A stretch of 64,000 nt of DNA from Chondrus crispus (Eukaryota; Rhodophyta; Florideophyceae; Gigartinales; Gigartinaceae), in NCBI RefSeq assembly GCF_000350225.1, contig NW_005179181.1, positions 1 through 64,000 of the forward strand, given 5' to 3'. Positions 20,859-31,000 of the stretch are shown here, one piece after another (the stretch's first letter is position 1; each line of letters starts with the position of its first letter). The notes under the pieces were generated by a model that saw only the letters and a program-made list of their open reading frames with translations, was not told the origin of the DNA and searched no databases. Both the position numbers and the translations under genes were made by a program.

Positions 20859-21471
20859 CCATGAAAATATTGGGAGGGGGACTTGTAGTGTTCTACGTAA
20901 TGTGATAGAAATGCATGTGGTTGGTTACCTTTGCAACTCTTCATCTATTGCTAATTCCCTACTGCTTATAGATCGCTTCAGATGTCTGTCTCAAAAAAGC
21001 TACGCACTTCTCACCATAGCGTCACATGATGTGAAGAACATGCATGCTCTCTAAGTAACAGACGGTGCCAAGAGCACGCTCACCGATTCATTGTGGCAGC
21101 AGGTGGTGCGAAGAGCATGTACAGAAATGTGAAAGAGACAGAATGAATGTTTGGAGACATACACCGTATGAGGATGATGCAAGAAAATGATCTAGACGAG
21201 ATTCGAGGAGTTGTGGATTTCTTTCGGTCTATATGCGCGACGGCAGTATGACTAGGAAACAGTGCCTTCCTGTGATTGAGCCACGGCCTCGGGACTCTTC
21301 TTTTATATGCGATTTCACCAACCCCACCAGTTTTCTTCTTGTGCGAAAGCAGCATGTTGTGGCAAGCAAGCGTCTCCGGATGAATCTTTGACGAAACAGA
21401 GTTTTTTACACATAACAAACAAACACATACTAACTAGACACGAACATACTATGCAATAAAATGATCTTTCT

Positions 21472-23088
21472 TCAACTACCACCATTGGGCTTCCCCTCTG
21501 CTGCGTTTTCTCTTCTTGCAAGTTCAGCCCTTGCCCATCGCAGACCGTCCCGCTGCAGTAGATGCCGGATTTCCTCGAACATCGAATGACCCGGCGGATA
21601 GAGCAAGCCATGCACTTTCCCGGTCTCCGCTTCCGGCAGCTCCCCACGGTTCGCCGTTCTCTCCCGGCTCTTCCTCAAGTGCTCGCCTGAAGCCCACCGA
21701 TACGATTCCCAAAACCCTCGATGCTGTGCCACAACAGAAGCCCTTCGCGAGCCCATCCCCATGTGACCTTTCCCATGTTCGTACACGCCTTCTGGGTACC
21801 CAGGCGGAATAGCCAACTTGGGTATCGGAGATGGACGCGCCGAACGAGGCGTGTGGGAAGGGTCCGGAGTTGCATCTGTGGTGCGGTGCGGCGTTGTGTC
21901 GTCTAGCTCAGGTGGATTGCTAGCTTCGACATCAACGCCCGACTCTTCTGGTCCCGTACTTTGCGATTCCGGGACGGGTGATGCACTGAAGGCCAAATCT
22001 TGATCGCCATGGGAGTGCGAAACGCCGGCGTTGCTCCCATGCTCATCGTGGTTGTTCTCCAAATCCGTCACTGGCAGAGCCGGACCACTTGCAACCGGGC
22101 TCCACGACGGGCTCGGACCTGGGTTCCCCCCCGCTAGAGGAGTGTGCGGGGTTGTTCCAATGGCGCCGGTAGACCGTCGTAGAATAGAAATATCCGCGCA
22201 CTGCAGATACTCCTGCGGGAAGTTACCCCGATTGCAAACCTGGCGCCTTGGGTTCACTCCTCCCACAGCTCCCCCTTGTCCTTCGCACTTACCCCAGTGA
22301 GGCCCCTGTCTTCCAGTGAAGAATTCCACCATGCCAGGGGGGTTGCACCTGCTAGACGTCGACCAAAACCACTGCAGAACGCAATGCTCGCAATGCAAGT
22401 GTTTTGGCAACCGGTACAACATCTTGTTCCCCCCGAGGTACTGCCGACCATGCATCGTGTTCGGGTCGAACGGCGAACAGGGCAAGTACCACCGACCAGG
22501 GTAGTGGGGGTCAATCGGTGCGCATGCCCGGCTCCGACCATTGTCGCAAATCGGGTTCGGCTCCCGCTGCAGCTGTTGACAATGGCCGTTCCGAAAGCAT
22601 CGCTCCGAGATCTCACCCCCACACTTGGAGACGTCGCAGACATGAAATTCGAAGAACCCGCCATGGTTCGACACCAGATTCACCTGCGCTGCCAAAATGC
22701 CCCCTTGCACGTGCGCCTGCACGACCTTACCACCGAAGTAGTACTTTCCTCCGCGCAGGTGATCTTGACGGGCCCCTTTCTCATCTCCACAAACGCCAGC
22801 TCTCCAAACGAAATCCCTTTCCAATGGAAGAAACGGATTCCACCCCTTCTTTCCCGCCGCCTTCACCTGAGAAGCCACGGCAATCCCAGAAACTGCGGCC
22901 TTTTCGCCCGCCGGAAAATGGGCGAAAGGATCCCTCGGAGCCGACTCATTGATGCCCTTGACAAATTTAGAGGTGGCCAGGGCACCACGTTGGTTGGGAA
23001 CGGCGAGGAGGGCGTGACCGTGGGGACGATGGAGAAAGATGGATAGGAGAGCAAACCCCGTAACGATGTAGAGCGCCCCGACCGTCAT
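21472..23088 (-). CDS. Secreted AA15-like lytic polysaccharide monooxygenase, copy C
   Basis: 538 residues from the ATG whose complement is at 23086-23088. It carries Arg91 (as in B) and Pro197 (as in A), which is probably the ancestral combination of the three. Signal peptide, mature His25, His142 in NHGGFFEF, CEHCVLQW and the CADISI terminus of the catalytic domain are all intact. Tail composition (Ser, Pro, Thr, then charged helix) is the same as in A. It is a secreted protein by its signal peptide; the substrate is not evident. Confidence 0.85.
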   Translation of the reverse strand: MTVGALYIVTGFALLSIFLHRPHGHALLAVPNQRGALATSKFVKGINESAPRDPFAHFPAGEKAAVSGIAVASQVKAAGKKGWNPFLPLERDFVWRAGVCGDEKGARQDHLRGGKYYFGGKVVQAHVQGGILAAQVNLVSNHGGFFEFHVCDVSKCGGEISERCFRNGHCQQLQREPNPICDNGRSRACAPIDPHYPGRWYLPCSPFDPNTMHGRQYLGGNKMLYRLPKHLHCEHCVLQWFWSTSSRCNPPGMVEFFTGRQGPHWGKCEGQGGAVGGVNPRRQVCNRGNFPQEYLQCADISILRRSTGAIGTTPHTPLAGGNPGPSPSWSPVASGPALPVTDLENNHDEHGSNAGVSHSHGDQDLAFSASPVPESQSTGPEESGVDVEASNPPELDDTTPHRTTDATPDPSHTPRSARPSPIPKLAIPPGYPEGVYEHGKGHMGMGSRRASVVAQHRGFWESYRWASGEHLRKSRERTANRGELPEAETGKVHGLLYPPGHSMFEEIRHLLQRDGLRWARAELARRENAAEGKPNGGS

Positions 23089-24589
23089 GATTGCGCGGTG
23101 AAAGGGAAGATGAAGCTGCGAAGGAACGTGGATGTAGATGCGGATAGATGGGGCTGTAAGATGGTGCAGAGGGAAGGGATGTGTGTGAGAGGGAAGGTAG
23201 GGAAGAACTTGAATGCGTTTGCAAGGCTTGGTAGTTGAAACAGAGGGTTGAAGTGGAGGGAAGGTGTGGAAGGGAAAGCATGAATGAACTGGGGGATGGA
23301 CATGAAACAAATATAGACTGTCTGTTGTGGGGGTGCATCTGGCATTGTGCGGTAAATGCAAGTGCCATTGTCAGTAAAGAGAAAAGAGAATAGCGTTTCA
23401 AATGCGCGTACACGATACTCCGACGATTGGGTCGAGTCGGTCGAGCTGATCGAGCTGGTCGAGCCTAATACAAAGATTTATTCGTGATCTCTATAAGCGA
23501 ATGCATAAGCTGTATGCAAGTACAAAATTGCACCGTGGCCTGTTGAACAGGTTGTTAAGAATCTTGTCGAGCATCGTAGAAAAGAGAATAAAAACGAACA
23601 GGAGGGGGTGGCTGGAGGGCAGAGAAGCAAAGAGTAGCTTTTTCAGCTATCTATCGATTTCGAGTGGTGGAGCAAGGCGGAAAGGTGACGTTGTCAGCCC
23701 TCTATCCTGTTCGAATGGAGGCGCAATTGAGTGATGGAGGTGCATTAGGTCTGAAGATCGCTCTGCAGTCTGTGTTATTGTTTTACCACACAGTGTCGGT
23801 CTGTAAGAGGCATGAGGGCAACACAATAGTGCGTGCCCGCGTTTTATCAAGAGATAGAACGTTAAAACTGAGTAGCATTTAACCGCTACTGCTTTTAGGC
23901 ATAATACTCTCATGAAACCCCTATTAAAGTGGCCCCTTGGGTACAATCGATCTCTACCAGACGCACATCCGCCTTATTTAAAAGTTTCATCTCCTCATCG
24001 ATTCACCGACAACCGTAAACAGACAAAACATGTACCAGTACACATGTATTCGCTCCCCGGAAGCATTCAGTGTGTTCCCCTTCATCACAAAGGCCTTTCC
24101 ATCGTATCTATACCTTTTCAGAATGCATTGATCTGCGAGTGCAGCATTCGCTTCACAGCTCCTCATTGACCCCTTCGTACTCAATTGTTCGGGTCAATAA
24201 CAATTGATGTGAGTCTCAGATATACCTTTCACAGCACGATTTGTTCTTGAATAGAGTAGACCGCTCCATCTTCATTGGTGAACACAGTAGTTATTCTTCC
24301 ACTAAACTTGTAGAGCATGCGCCAGCAGAATCGTGCTGCGTTTTGCGCATAACTAAATGCCCAACTATGTATTGTAAACGCGGGCACGTGGACATGAACT
24401 TGCTGATAATCCTTTCACCGTCGCAGAATGAAATACTGTAAATGTTTTATCTCTAGAGTTCGGAAGTCGATTCTTATGCTCGCATCAGGTCTCATGATTT
24501 GTAGAAAATGCAAGTGCCTCTGAATGAATGAATTTTTTAGTCAAATGCTAGGGGTACCGATGCTGTATCACGGGGCAGGCGTCAAGGAC

Positions 24590-25921
24590 TTACACTTGGG
24601 CGGGGCTCGATAGGGCCGCGCCGTGATAGGGCATACGGGAAAGGGTGGCAGAGGCCAAACTGGACCAAACAGCGAAACTGATGCGTTGTAGTAGACGTAT
24701 CTTGGCGGTCCCGTAAGATGAATATGTCCGGTTGGCAACGCGGTGAGCGAGGTACTCAAGGACTGCCATCGTGCGAGAGCTGGTCGCGCCGAGAGTATCA
24801 AATGCAAGCGGGACAAAGTGCCAGTCGAGTAGAGGGAGTGGGGAGTCAGGCTGGAGGTGAAATGCGTCACGCACTGTACGGGAATGGACGCGAAGCTTGT
24901 CCAAATCAGCAGCTTCCGCTGCACCCGCGAGGCCTTTCGCAGCGAGAGACATTGTAGAGCGACAGTAGGGGAAACGAACGGTTACGTCGTACGCAGTGGG
25001 GCGGTCCGGGAGAGCGCCCGAAGGAGGCGGGGCGGGCTGGACGAGAATATCGGCGGGGCGGTTCGCGGTATTCGGCAAGAGAGAAGGGACCTCAAGGTCG
25101 CAGCAGAGACCGGCGGCGCGGAACGCGTGACGGGCGAGTAGGTTGCGTACAGTGTTATGACGGTGAACGACGCCGAAGCCATGACGGCATATTGCAGCAT
25201 GATCACCGCGAGCGTCCATTGGCTTACAGCAATGCAAACATATGATAGGCCGAATAGAGTCACAGTAGACGGGTGTATCCAGATGCCGGCGTAGCATACA
25301 GGACCACACCGCAGAAGGGACTCGAGAAGTGAGTGAGGGGTGGCTGCATAGAAACGACGCGGCGTCCGGAGCACGGAGGGAATTGTACCGGGCACGTCGG
25401 CGGACAGAGGCGGCACTGTGGTTGCGAGGGAGAGGGTCAAGGTCCCACGCGGTGTGTTCCCAGTAGAGTCGAGAAGTGGCCCCCTGCATAGCCTGAATTA
25501 ATGTGTGGTGTACGCGTTCAGGTCTAGACAAAAGGGCCTCTGGTTCAAATAGTCCGAGGGGAGAATGGGTCCCAAGAATGCCTCGGGTGCGGACCTCATG
25601 GTTCAAGGCCCCTAGTACGTGGACGATATGACGACGGGCCCTGCGGCGATAAAACGACTCGGAGGGGTTATGTGGGCCCTTCACACGAACAGGTGCCGCC
25701 TCAATTAAACTAGCAGTGTAGGACGCATGAATGAATGGTGACAGTGGGGTAAAGCCGTGTCCACCGAGGCGAAACGGAAGGTCTATTTGTGTAGCCATGG
25801 ATGTGGAAACGGCCACATCATTCAACCGAGAATAAGCAGCGATTTGTTGTTCATCAAATTTTGTAGCTGCTGGGAGGGAGAGGTGAGGAGGTGTAAGGCA
25901 AAAACATGCTCGACTTTGCAT
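24590..25921 (-). pseudogene. Restriction-like endonuclease part of non-LTR ORF2
   Basis: 443 codons continuing the RT protein in another frame. After a linker it has a cysteine/histidine cluster (CLHCCKPMDARGDHAAICRH...VHRH), then RPAD, YDVTV and a downstream lysine, matching the PD...D...K endonuclease used for target nicking in R2-like elements. The segment overlaps the RT frame by about 100 bp at 25822-25921, where KFDEQQIAAYSRLNDVA resumes the expected post-RT sequence. A one-base indel is therefore the simplest explanation; programmed frameshifting is less likely. The ATG at 25921 is incidental. Confidence 0.8.
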
Positions 25922-27663
25922 ACCGAGCCTGTTACACAGTGAAGGTGAAACCGCGTACGCGCGTCGGGAATTTCATCAAGGAGGCTGAGGGAGGCATGGC
26001 ATGATTGAACCTTGTTCATGAGATGTCGGCGCACAAACGCATCTGTGCCGAGCGGGGCACCCAGCAAGGCGACACCGCCTTCGCCGCACTCGACGTGAAG
26101 GGGGAAGATACGGAGCAATTCGGACAACTTTTCTGGCATTACGGTCGGCCAGTATGCCCGGCACTTGTTGATATTGACGGGAAATCTGGACTGCGGGCCG
26201 TCATCACGAAGAATTCGGAGTGCCTTGATGACCTCCGAGATTGGCCCGACCAGAGTGCCGTCATCCGCGTACCAGCGGTTCAGGTCGAGACGGCACTCGC
26301 GGGTGAGACGACGCAGGAGCGGCTGGATTGCCAGCGAAAATAAGAGCATACTTGCCGGGTCCCCCGGTTGGGTGCCCTCCTGACTTTTCATCAGAAACCG
26401 CGGAGAAGAGGGCAGCACGAGATCAGGAACGGTGCGGCCATAGATTAGATTGAGAAAACGGGCGAGGGAAGGAGTCTGCAGAGGGAGACGATCCAGCAGG
26501 GACTGACGTGAGAAGGTGTTAAAGGCATTCCGCGCGTCTACGGAGACCATGATGTAGTCTGGGTTTCGACCGTGACGATGCATAAGCATGCGCGTGTCAT
26601 GGACGATTGCGTCCATGCCCGAGGCAACCGAGTTGGCGAGCTGTTCTGGGAGAAGGTGATCGCGGGTGTCCTGGATGGCGGGGGGCAGAAGGACCTTCGT
26701 GACCCAACGGCGCAAAGCCTGCCCTACAGCAATCGGCCGTATTTTGTGAGGGCGGGGTTGGAGGGGGATCAGAGTGGCAGCAGCAAGGAGAGGCGCAGTT
26801 CTATCCGGAATGTCACCTCGGGCGAGACGTCGAACCAGGTTCGTCAATGCGGACAACCCCGTAACCCCAGCTTCCGGGCTGATAGTGGTGCGGGCTAAGA
26901 GCTGCAGGATACGGGGAGAGAGATGGTCCGGTCCTGCAGCGGATGTGGGATTAAGGGCGCGTGCCGCTCGGAGGACTTGACCTTCCGTAATTTCAGGGAC
27001 CGGGGGGAGGTCAGTCGGTGAGAGAGGCTGAACCGGGCTGGCAGGAGGAGGGTGAAGCGCGGTGAGTGTGTCGCGGGTGGCGGCAGCATGTAGATCGGGC
27101 AGCGGTTTGGCCTTGAGGGCCGACATTGCACGTCCATATTGAGCATCGGCGGCCAGACGCATGGCACGGCCGATGCGGTGGCGCGATGTAGCGGAGGCTT
27201 GGTAACGACGGCTGTGACGCGTGCGGTAGTCAAGGTCGACCTGATGTGCTGCAAGGGCTTCGTGCCACAAGGCAGCCCAATGCCGACCCGAGGAGGCGCG
27301 GCGAATCCGTTGGCGGAGGGCATGATGTTGCCCTGTGCGGGAACGCCATCCGGTTTCTCCACGGAACGAGCGTCGCAAGACAGCGATGGGAAGAATGTGT
27401 AGATGAATGAATGCGCGATGTGATTCAGTTGGGGTCATTGTGGCCGACGCAGCGCGGACAGTCTTGATGAGGAGCATCGTGAAACTGTGTAAGCACGAGG
27501 AAGGGATGGATGAGTAAACATGGGAGGAGCGTATGGGGCAGAGGAGGAGGTCACGCACAGTAGGGAGAGAGAGAGAGGGAGGGGAGGAAGAAGGCGGGGT
27601 GGGAACAGGCGTGGGCAGCTGAGACAAGGGGGTCTCAGCGGACGAAATATTAGGGTGACTCAT
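25822..27663 (-). CDS. Reverse transcriptase of non-LTR retrotransposon (frameshifted at 3' end)
   Basis: 613 codons from the ATG at 27663. The N-terminus (1-60) is Pro/Ser-rich. Residues 100-200 are basic and helical. RT motifs follow: HKIRPIAVG (about 306-314), VSVDARNAF with the first catalytic Asp (about 376), QEGTQPGDP (428-436) and WYADDGT (464-470), the YADD form typical of non-LTR RTs. The frame ends in a non-homologous tail after a frameshift; the endonuclease continues in 24590-25921. The protein would reverse-transcribe element RNA at a nicked chromosomal target. Whether the true start lies further upstream is hidden by the N gap. Confidence 0.88.
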   Translation of the reverse strand: MSHPNISSAETPLSQLPTPVPTPPSSSPPSLSLPTVRDLLLCPIRSSHVYSSIPSSCLHSFTMLLIKTVRAASATMTPTESHRAFIHLHILPIAVLRRSFRGETGWRSRTGQHHALRQRIRRASSGRHWAALWHEALAAHQVDLDYRTRHSRRYQASATSRHRIGRAMRLAADAQYGRAMSALKAKPLPDLHAAATRDTLTALHPPPASPVQPLSPTDLPPVPEITEGQVLRAARALNPTSAAGPDHLSPRILQLLARTTISPEAGVTGLSALTNLVRRLARGDIPDRTAPLLAAATLIPLQPRPHKIRPIAVGQALRRWVTKVLLPPAIQDTRDHLLPEQLANSVASGMDAIVHDTRMLMHRHGRNPDYIMVSVDARNAFNTFSRQSLLDRLPLQTPSLARFLNLIYGRTVPDLVLPSSPRFLMKSQEGTQPGDPASMLLFSLAIQPLLRRLTRECRLDLNRWYADDGTLVGPISEVIKALRILRDDGPQSRFPVNINKCRAYWPTVMPEKLSELLRIFPLHVECGEGGVALLGAPLGTDAFVRRHLMNKVQSCHASLSLLDEIPDARTRFHLHCVTGSVCKVEHVFALHLLTSPSQQLQNLMNNKSLLILG

Positions 27664-27748
27664 TGTGGCGAGGGAGGTTGTGGGAGCGGAACTGGTACAG
27701 CCGAGGAAGAGGGGTTGCGGAGACGGCGAGCCGATGGGAGGCTGGCAG

Positions 27749-27848
27749 NNNNNNNNNNNNNNNNNNNNNNNNNNNNNNNNNNNNNNNNNNNNNNNNNNNN
27801 NNNNNNNNNNNNNNNNNNNNNNNNNNNNNNNNNNNNNNNNNNNNNNNN
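27749..27848. other. Assembly gap (100 N)
   Basis: Exactly 100 N, a conventional placeholder for a gap of unknown size. It separates the 5' side of the non-LTR ORF2 from a bacterial-type galE. Confidence 0.99.
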
Positions 27849-28694
27849 TTCAACAACCTTGATGGCTGAGCCATGTACGCGCTCTACCGCATCGATGACC
27901 TGGCGCACGCTGAAACCATGACCATAGCCGCAGTTTAATAGTGTGGATTCGCCACCCTTGCGCAGATAGTCCAGTGCCGAGAGGTGGGCGGCTGCCAGGT
28001 CGGAGACATGGATGTAGTCCCTGACGCCGGTGCCATCGTCGGTCGGGTAATCGGTGCCGAAAACATACAGTTGTTCACGTTTGCCGAGGGCGACTTCGGC
28101 CGCCACCTTGATCAACAGCGTTGCATTGGGCGTGGACTGGCCGATGTGACCATCCGGATCGGAGCCGGCCACATTGAAATAGCGCAGCACGACATGCTTC
28201 AGATCGGTGGCAGCGCTCAGGTCGCGTAGCATGGCTTCCGACATCAGCTTGGAGGTGCCATAGGCATTGATCGGCGCGGTCTGCAGTTCTTCATGGCAGG
28301 CGCCGATGCTGGGGTCGGGCACCCCGTAGGTGGCCGCGGTGGAGGAGAAGATGAAATTGGACACCTTGTTGTCCTGACAGGCCTGCAGCAGATTGCGCGT
28401 GCTGCAGGTGTTGTTTGCATAGTATTTCAGCGGATTTTCAACGCTTTCCGGGACAATCGTGTGCGCAGCGAAATGCATCACGGTATCGATTCCCTTGTCC
28501 GCAATGAGCTTGCTGACCAGTTCGGTGTCACCGGTCTTGCCGATGACCAGTTCGCCATGCAGCACGGCATCGGCGTTGCCGGTGGACAGATCGTCAAGCA
28601 CGATGACGGACTCGCCGCGCTCTCCCAGCAATTTGACGACGTGACTACCGATATAGCCGGCACCGCCGGTGACGAGTATGGGCTTGTTGTTCAT
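27849..28694 (-). CDS. galE: UDP-glucose 4-epimerase, bacterial type, 3' end lost in gap
   Basis: 282 residues from the ATG at 28692-28694, cut at the C-terminus by the N gap; the family is usually about 335-340 aa. Residues 5-16 carry the NAD-binding Rossmann motif TGGAGYIGSH. HFAAHTIVPESV, the serine region FSSTAATYG, the catalytic YGTSK and LRYFNVAGSDPDG are textbook GalE. The enzyme interconverts UDP-glucose and UDP-galactose for the Leloir pathway and for surface polysaccharides. Sequence style and codon use look proteobacterial. No matching eukaryotic features surround it, and bases 28695-28827 resemble bacterial intergenic DNA. Contamination or a misjoin is as likely as horizontal transfer. 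Confidence 0.9.
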
Positions 28695-28827
28695 TGGGAA
28701 GCTTGGCGCCTTGGGGTTGCATGAAAGGTTGCCTGCCATTGTATCGTTCGACGTCGATTAATTCATGCAGAGTTGTGCCATCATCGCCATGCCGAAAACC
28801 ATCAGGGTTCAACCGTATCGTGAACGA

Positions 28828-30252
28828 TCATAGTGAAAAGGTAGCAGAGGGTGGGCATGCACCATGTGGGGACGGGGGGAGCATAGGGCTATCAGAGGAA
28901 ACATGCGGGGAGGGAAGAGGAGGTGATGTGGGACAGATGGCAGGAGATGTCGGCAAGGTCATGCCGGAGGGTACATGCGGGGGAGGGACGAACGCTGGAC
29001 GGGTCTGAGAAGGCGCAGAGCGAGCGGGAGCAGGAGCTAGGGTACCTGAGGCAGGGGCCGTGTTGACAGCCCGAGCAAAAGGGAGGACATCAGAGCGTGT
29101 TCTTGGAAGGCGTTGCGTGACGGCCTGGGCGTGAGCCCGGAGTGTCATGGCAAACGCAATACGGACAGGCATGGGAACCACGGAATGAGTACGGCGGTTG
29201 ACGAGACGCTGTGCCTCGCGGGTGAGGCGACAGGCGAGGCCAGCAGCAGCAAAGGAATCTATTGCGCAGGCCTCAGCTGGGATAGGAGCATGATTGAGGG
29301 CAAGGTCTTCATAAACCAACTTAAGATGAGCAAGGATACGGGCGATGGTAGGTGTGGCTTCATTGAGGAAATAAACATACGTCCAACGTGCTACGCCTGG
29401 CACGATGACATGAGGACGTAGCATGACGCCAGCGCGTTGTGCGCCGCGTCGCAGCGCATTCTGCGGCGCCTCAAACGACGGGAATGCGGCGGAGTGATCT
29501 GGGGCGATGCCGTGCGCCGTGACGCGTGGGGGCGGCGCTACCGGCTCTCCATTGCGAGGGTCAAGGCGAATGGGGTGGCCCACAGTGCGGACAAGGCTGC
29601 GGGCATCATCGAGTGTAGCAATCGAGACCGACGAAGGGGCAGCAAGTGCGGCACGGGCGCCAGCGAGGGTGAGGACGGGAGATCCTGCTGGAACACGTGG
29701 CAAATGGAGGGGGCCAGGCGCGACGAACGGGGACGGAGTGGAATTTGGTCGGATGTCAGCGAGCTTGGTGGACGCTGTGGCGCGCGCGTGTTCAGGATGG
29801 GCAGAGGTGAGGGCGGAGGTGGGACGGGGACGGGGTTTCGTAGCAGCTACAGTCACCCAAGCGCGCGGGAGCGTGGGCGATGGGATGGGAGGTGGGAGAA
29901 CTTACGCTGGGGCGAGATGAGCGCCTTCATTGAGGGTGGGTGGCGAGGGTGTTGCCGCGCGCGAGGTGGTTTCGCTCGCAGTTCCGGGGCTGTCGTTCAC
30001 GTGTCCGGTCCCGCGTCCGCGCACGTTCGGCGCGGGCGGTGCTGCAAGCGCGTGCGGGGGCGGAGTGGACATCCCAGATGGACAAAGCGCAGGCGTGCGG
30101 CCGCACGCGGGCGCGGGCGGTGTAGCGGTCGAATTGTCGACGCTGGTAGCGGGCGAGTTGCCTCCGGGGAGGAATGCGCATGGCGCGGCCGCTGTCGGCA
30201 GTAGCGGGTGGGGCGGGCGAGGCGACCGTAGCGTTTTCTTGTGCTTCGTCAT
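28828..30252 (-). pseudogene. Probable ORF1 of the non-LTR retrotransposon, one in-frame stop
   Basis: A frame open from the ATG at 30252 to 28828 apart from a TAA at 29902-29904. The first 117 residues are Pro/Ala/Thr-rich. The second part (about 340 codons) is also Pro/Ala-rich but has a folded-looking core containing WTYVYFLNEATPTIARILAH and EAQRLVNRRTHSV. No family is recognised. Strand, GC content and Pro-rich style match the RT ORF on the far side of the galE patch, so I infer it is the 5' ORF of the same element. The frame stops almost exactly where the bacterial-type DNA begins (about 28828), as expected if the junction truncates it. Confidence 0.5.
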
Positions 30253-30254
30253 CC

Positions 30255-30278
30255 AGAGAGAGAGAGAGAGAGAGAGAG
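30255..30278. repeat. AG dinucleotide microsatellite
   Basis: Twelve AG units directly upstream (on the minus strand) of the putative ORF1 start. Confidence 0.9.
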
Positions 30279-30307
30279 TGCCTCTAATCTGTCATCTGCT
30301 GTTGTTG

Positions 30308-30816
30308 GATATCGCTACTACATATACTGTGCACATCCCTCTCCACCTGTCTCCTGGCCAGGGCGCACTCCCTTTTACCACAGGTTATGGTCCCGTGGCG
30401 CATCCTGCTGTGCACCGATGCTCAACACAAGTGATCGCGAGTTCAACTTTCAACGTTTTCCAAGATTTTCAACTGTACGGCGACTGTCAAGCACCCCCCT
30501 TACAGCACGCTCCAACACCAAGCCTCTGCTACTCACCACCCTCTTACAGCACGCTCCAATACCAAGGCCTCTGCTGCACATCATCCCCAAGCACGCTCAA
30601 ACACCACGGCCTCTGCTTCCTCCCCACTTCCCCGCTTTCATTCACCTCACCACAAGTCAGATCACGGCGACTGTTGGATATCGCTAACGCTCATCCTTTC
30701 TACGATCTTCCCCTACGTTCTTTTCCTTACAGCTCTGTCAGATATCGCCACTACATATACTATGCACATCTCTCTCCACCTGTCTCCTGGCCAGGGGGCA
30801 CTCCCTTTTACCACAG
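30308..30816. repeat. Pair of 76-bp direct repeats with internal tandem repeats
   Basis: Bases 30308-30383 and 30741-30816 are near-identical (GATATCGC...TTTTACCACAG). Between them are three degenerate copies of a roughly 43-bp unit containing CAGCACGCTCCAA...GCCTCTGCT (30503-30617) and a partial extra GTTGGATATCGCT at about 30672. This could be a repeated 5' untranslated region of the non-LTR element, as some such elements carry promoter monomers. The interval has no gene. Confidence 0.75.
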
Positions 30817-30840
30817 CTGTATTGCAAATTTTACTGAGAT

Positions 30841-31000
30841 TTTCGTCTTGTGTAGACGTGTGTTTATGCTGATGAAACGACATCTCATTGGATAGCGAGG
30901 ATTGCCAGTCGCGATCTGGAATAACACGATGCGTACGATTGATCCGGATTGCATCTGAATCTGGATCAGCAGCGCCGCCGCCGTCGCCGCTGTACATTCC
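30841..31000 (+). repeat. Left terminal repeat of tyrosine-recombinase retroelement I, first part
   Basis: These 160 bp match 49530-49689 almost exactly, starting TTTCGTCTTGTGTAGACGT and ending TGTACATTCC. The repeat continues at 45575-45643; the gypsy element 31001-45574 sits in between. Confidence 0.9.
30996..31000. repeat. Target site duplication, left copy (ATTCC)
   Basis: ATTCC immediately precedes the gypsy 5' LTR and recurs immediately after the 3' LTR at 45575-45579. The unfilled site at 49685-49689 has a single ATTCC in the same context. Confidence 0.93.

Larger units (their letters stand above)
19410..24522 (-). repeat. 4.9-5.1-kb segmental repeat, copy C (most complete unit)
   Basis: Copy C has both the hairpin leader (19410-19669), shared with B, and the outer 190 bp (24329-24522), shared with A. 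It therefore looks like the parental or fullest unit, with B a tandem duplicate lacking the outer end and A an inverted duplicate lacking the leader. It ends at 24522 where the non-LTR retrotransposon begins. Confidence 0.93.
24523..27748 (-). mobile_element. Non-LTR retrotransposon with restriction-like endonuclease
   Basis: An RT followed by a CCHC zinc motif and a PD-(D/E)xK-like endonuclease on one strand is the plan of R2/R4/CRE-grade non-LTR elements. Its 3' end abuts repeat copy C at about 24523, where ATTCATTCATT-type short repeats occur in the element's sense. One frameshift splits the ORF near 25850. The 5' side runs into the N gap at 27749. A probable ORF1 lies beyond the galE patch at 28828-30252. 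Confidence 0.85.

Noticed and set aside
29880..29904. Intron donor GTAAGT at the stop in the putative ORF1
   Set aside because: The only obvious nearby acceptor would shift the frame away from the open downstream sequence, so a nonsense mutation is simpler.
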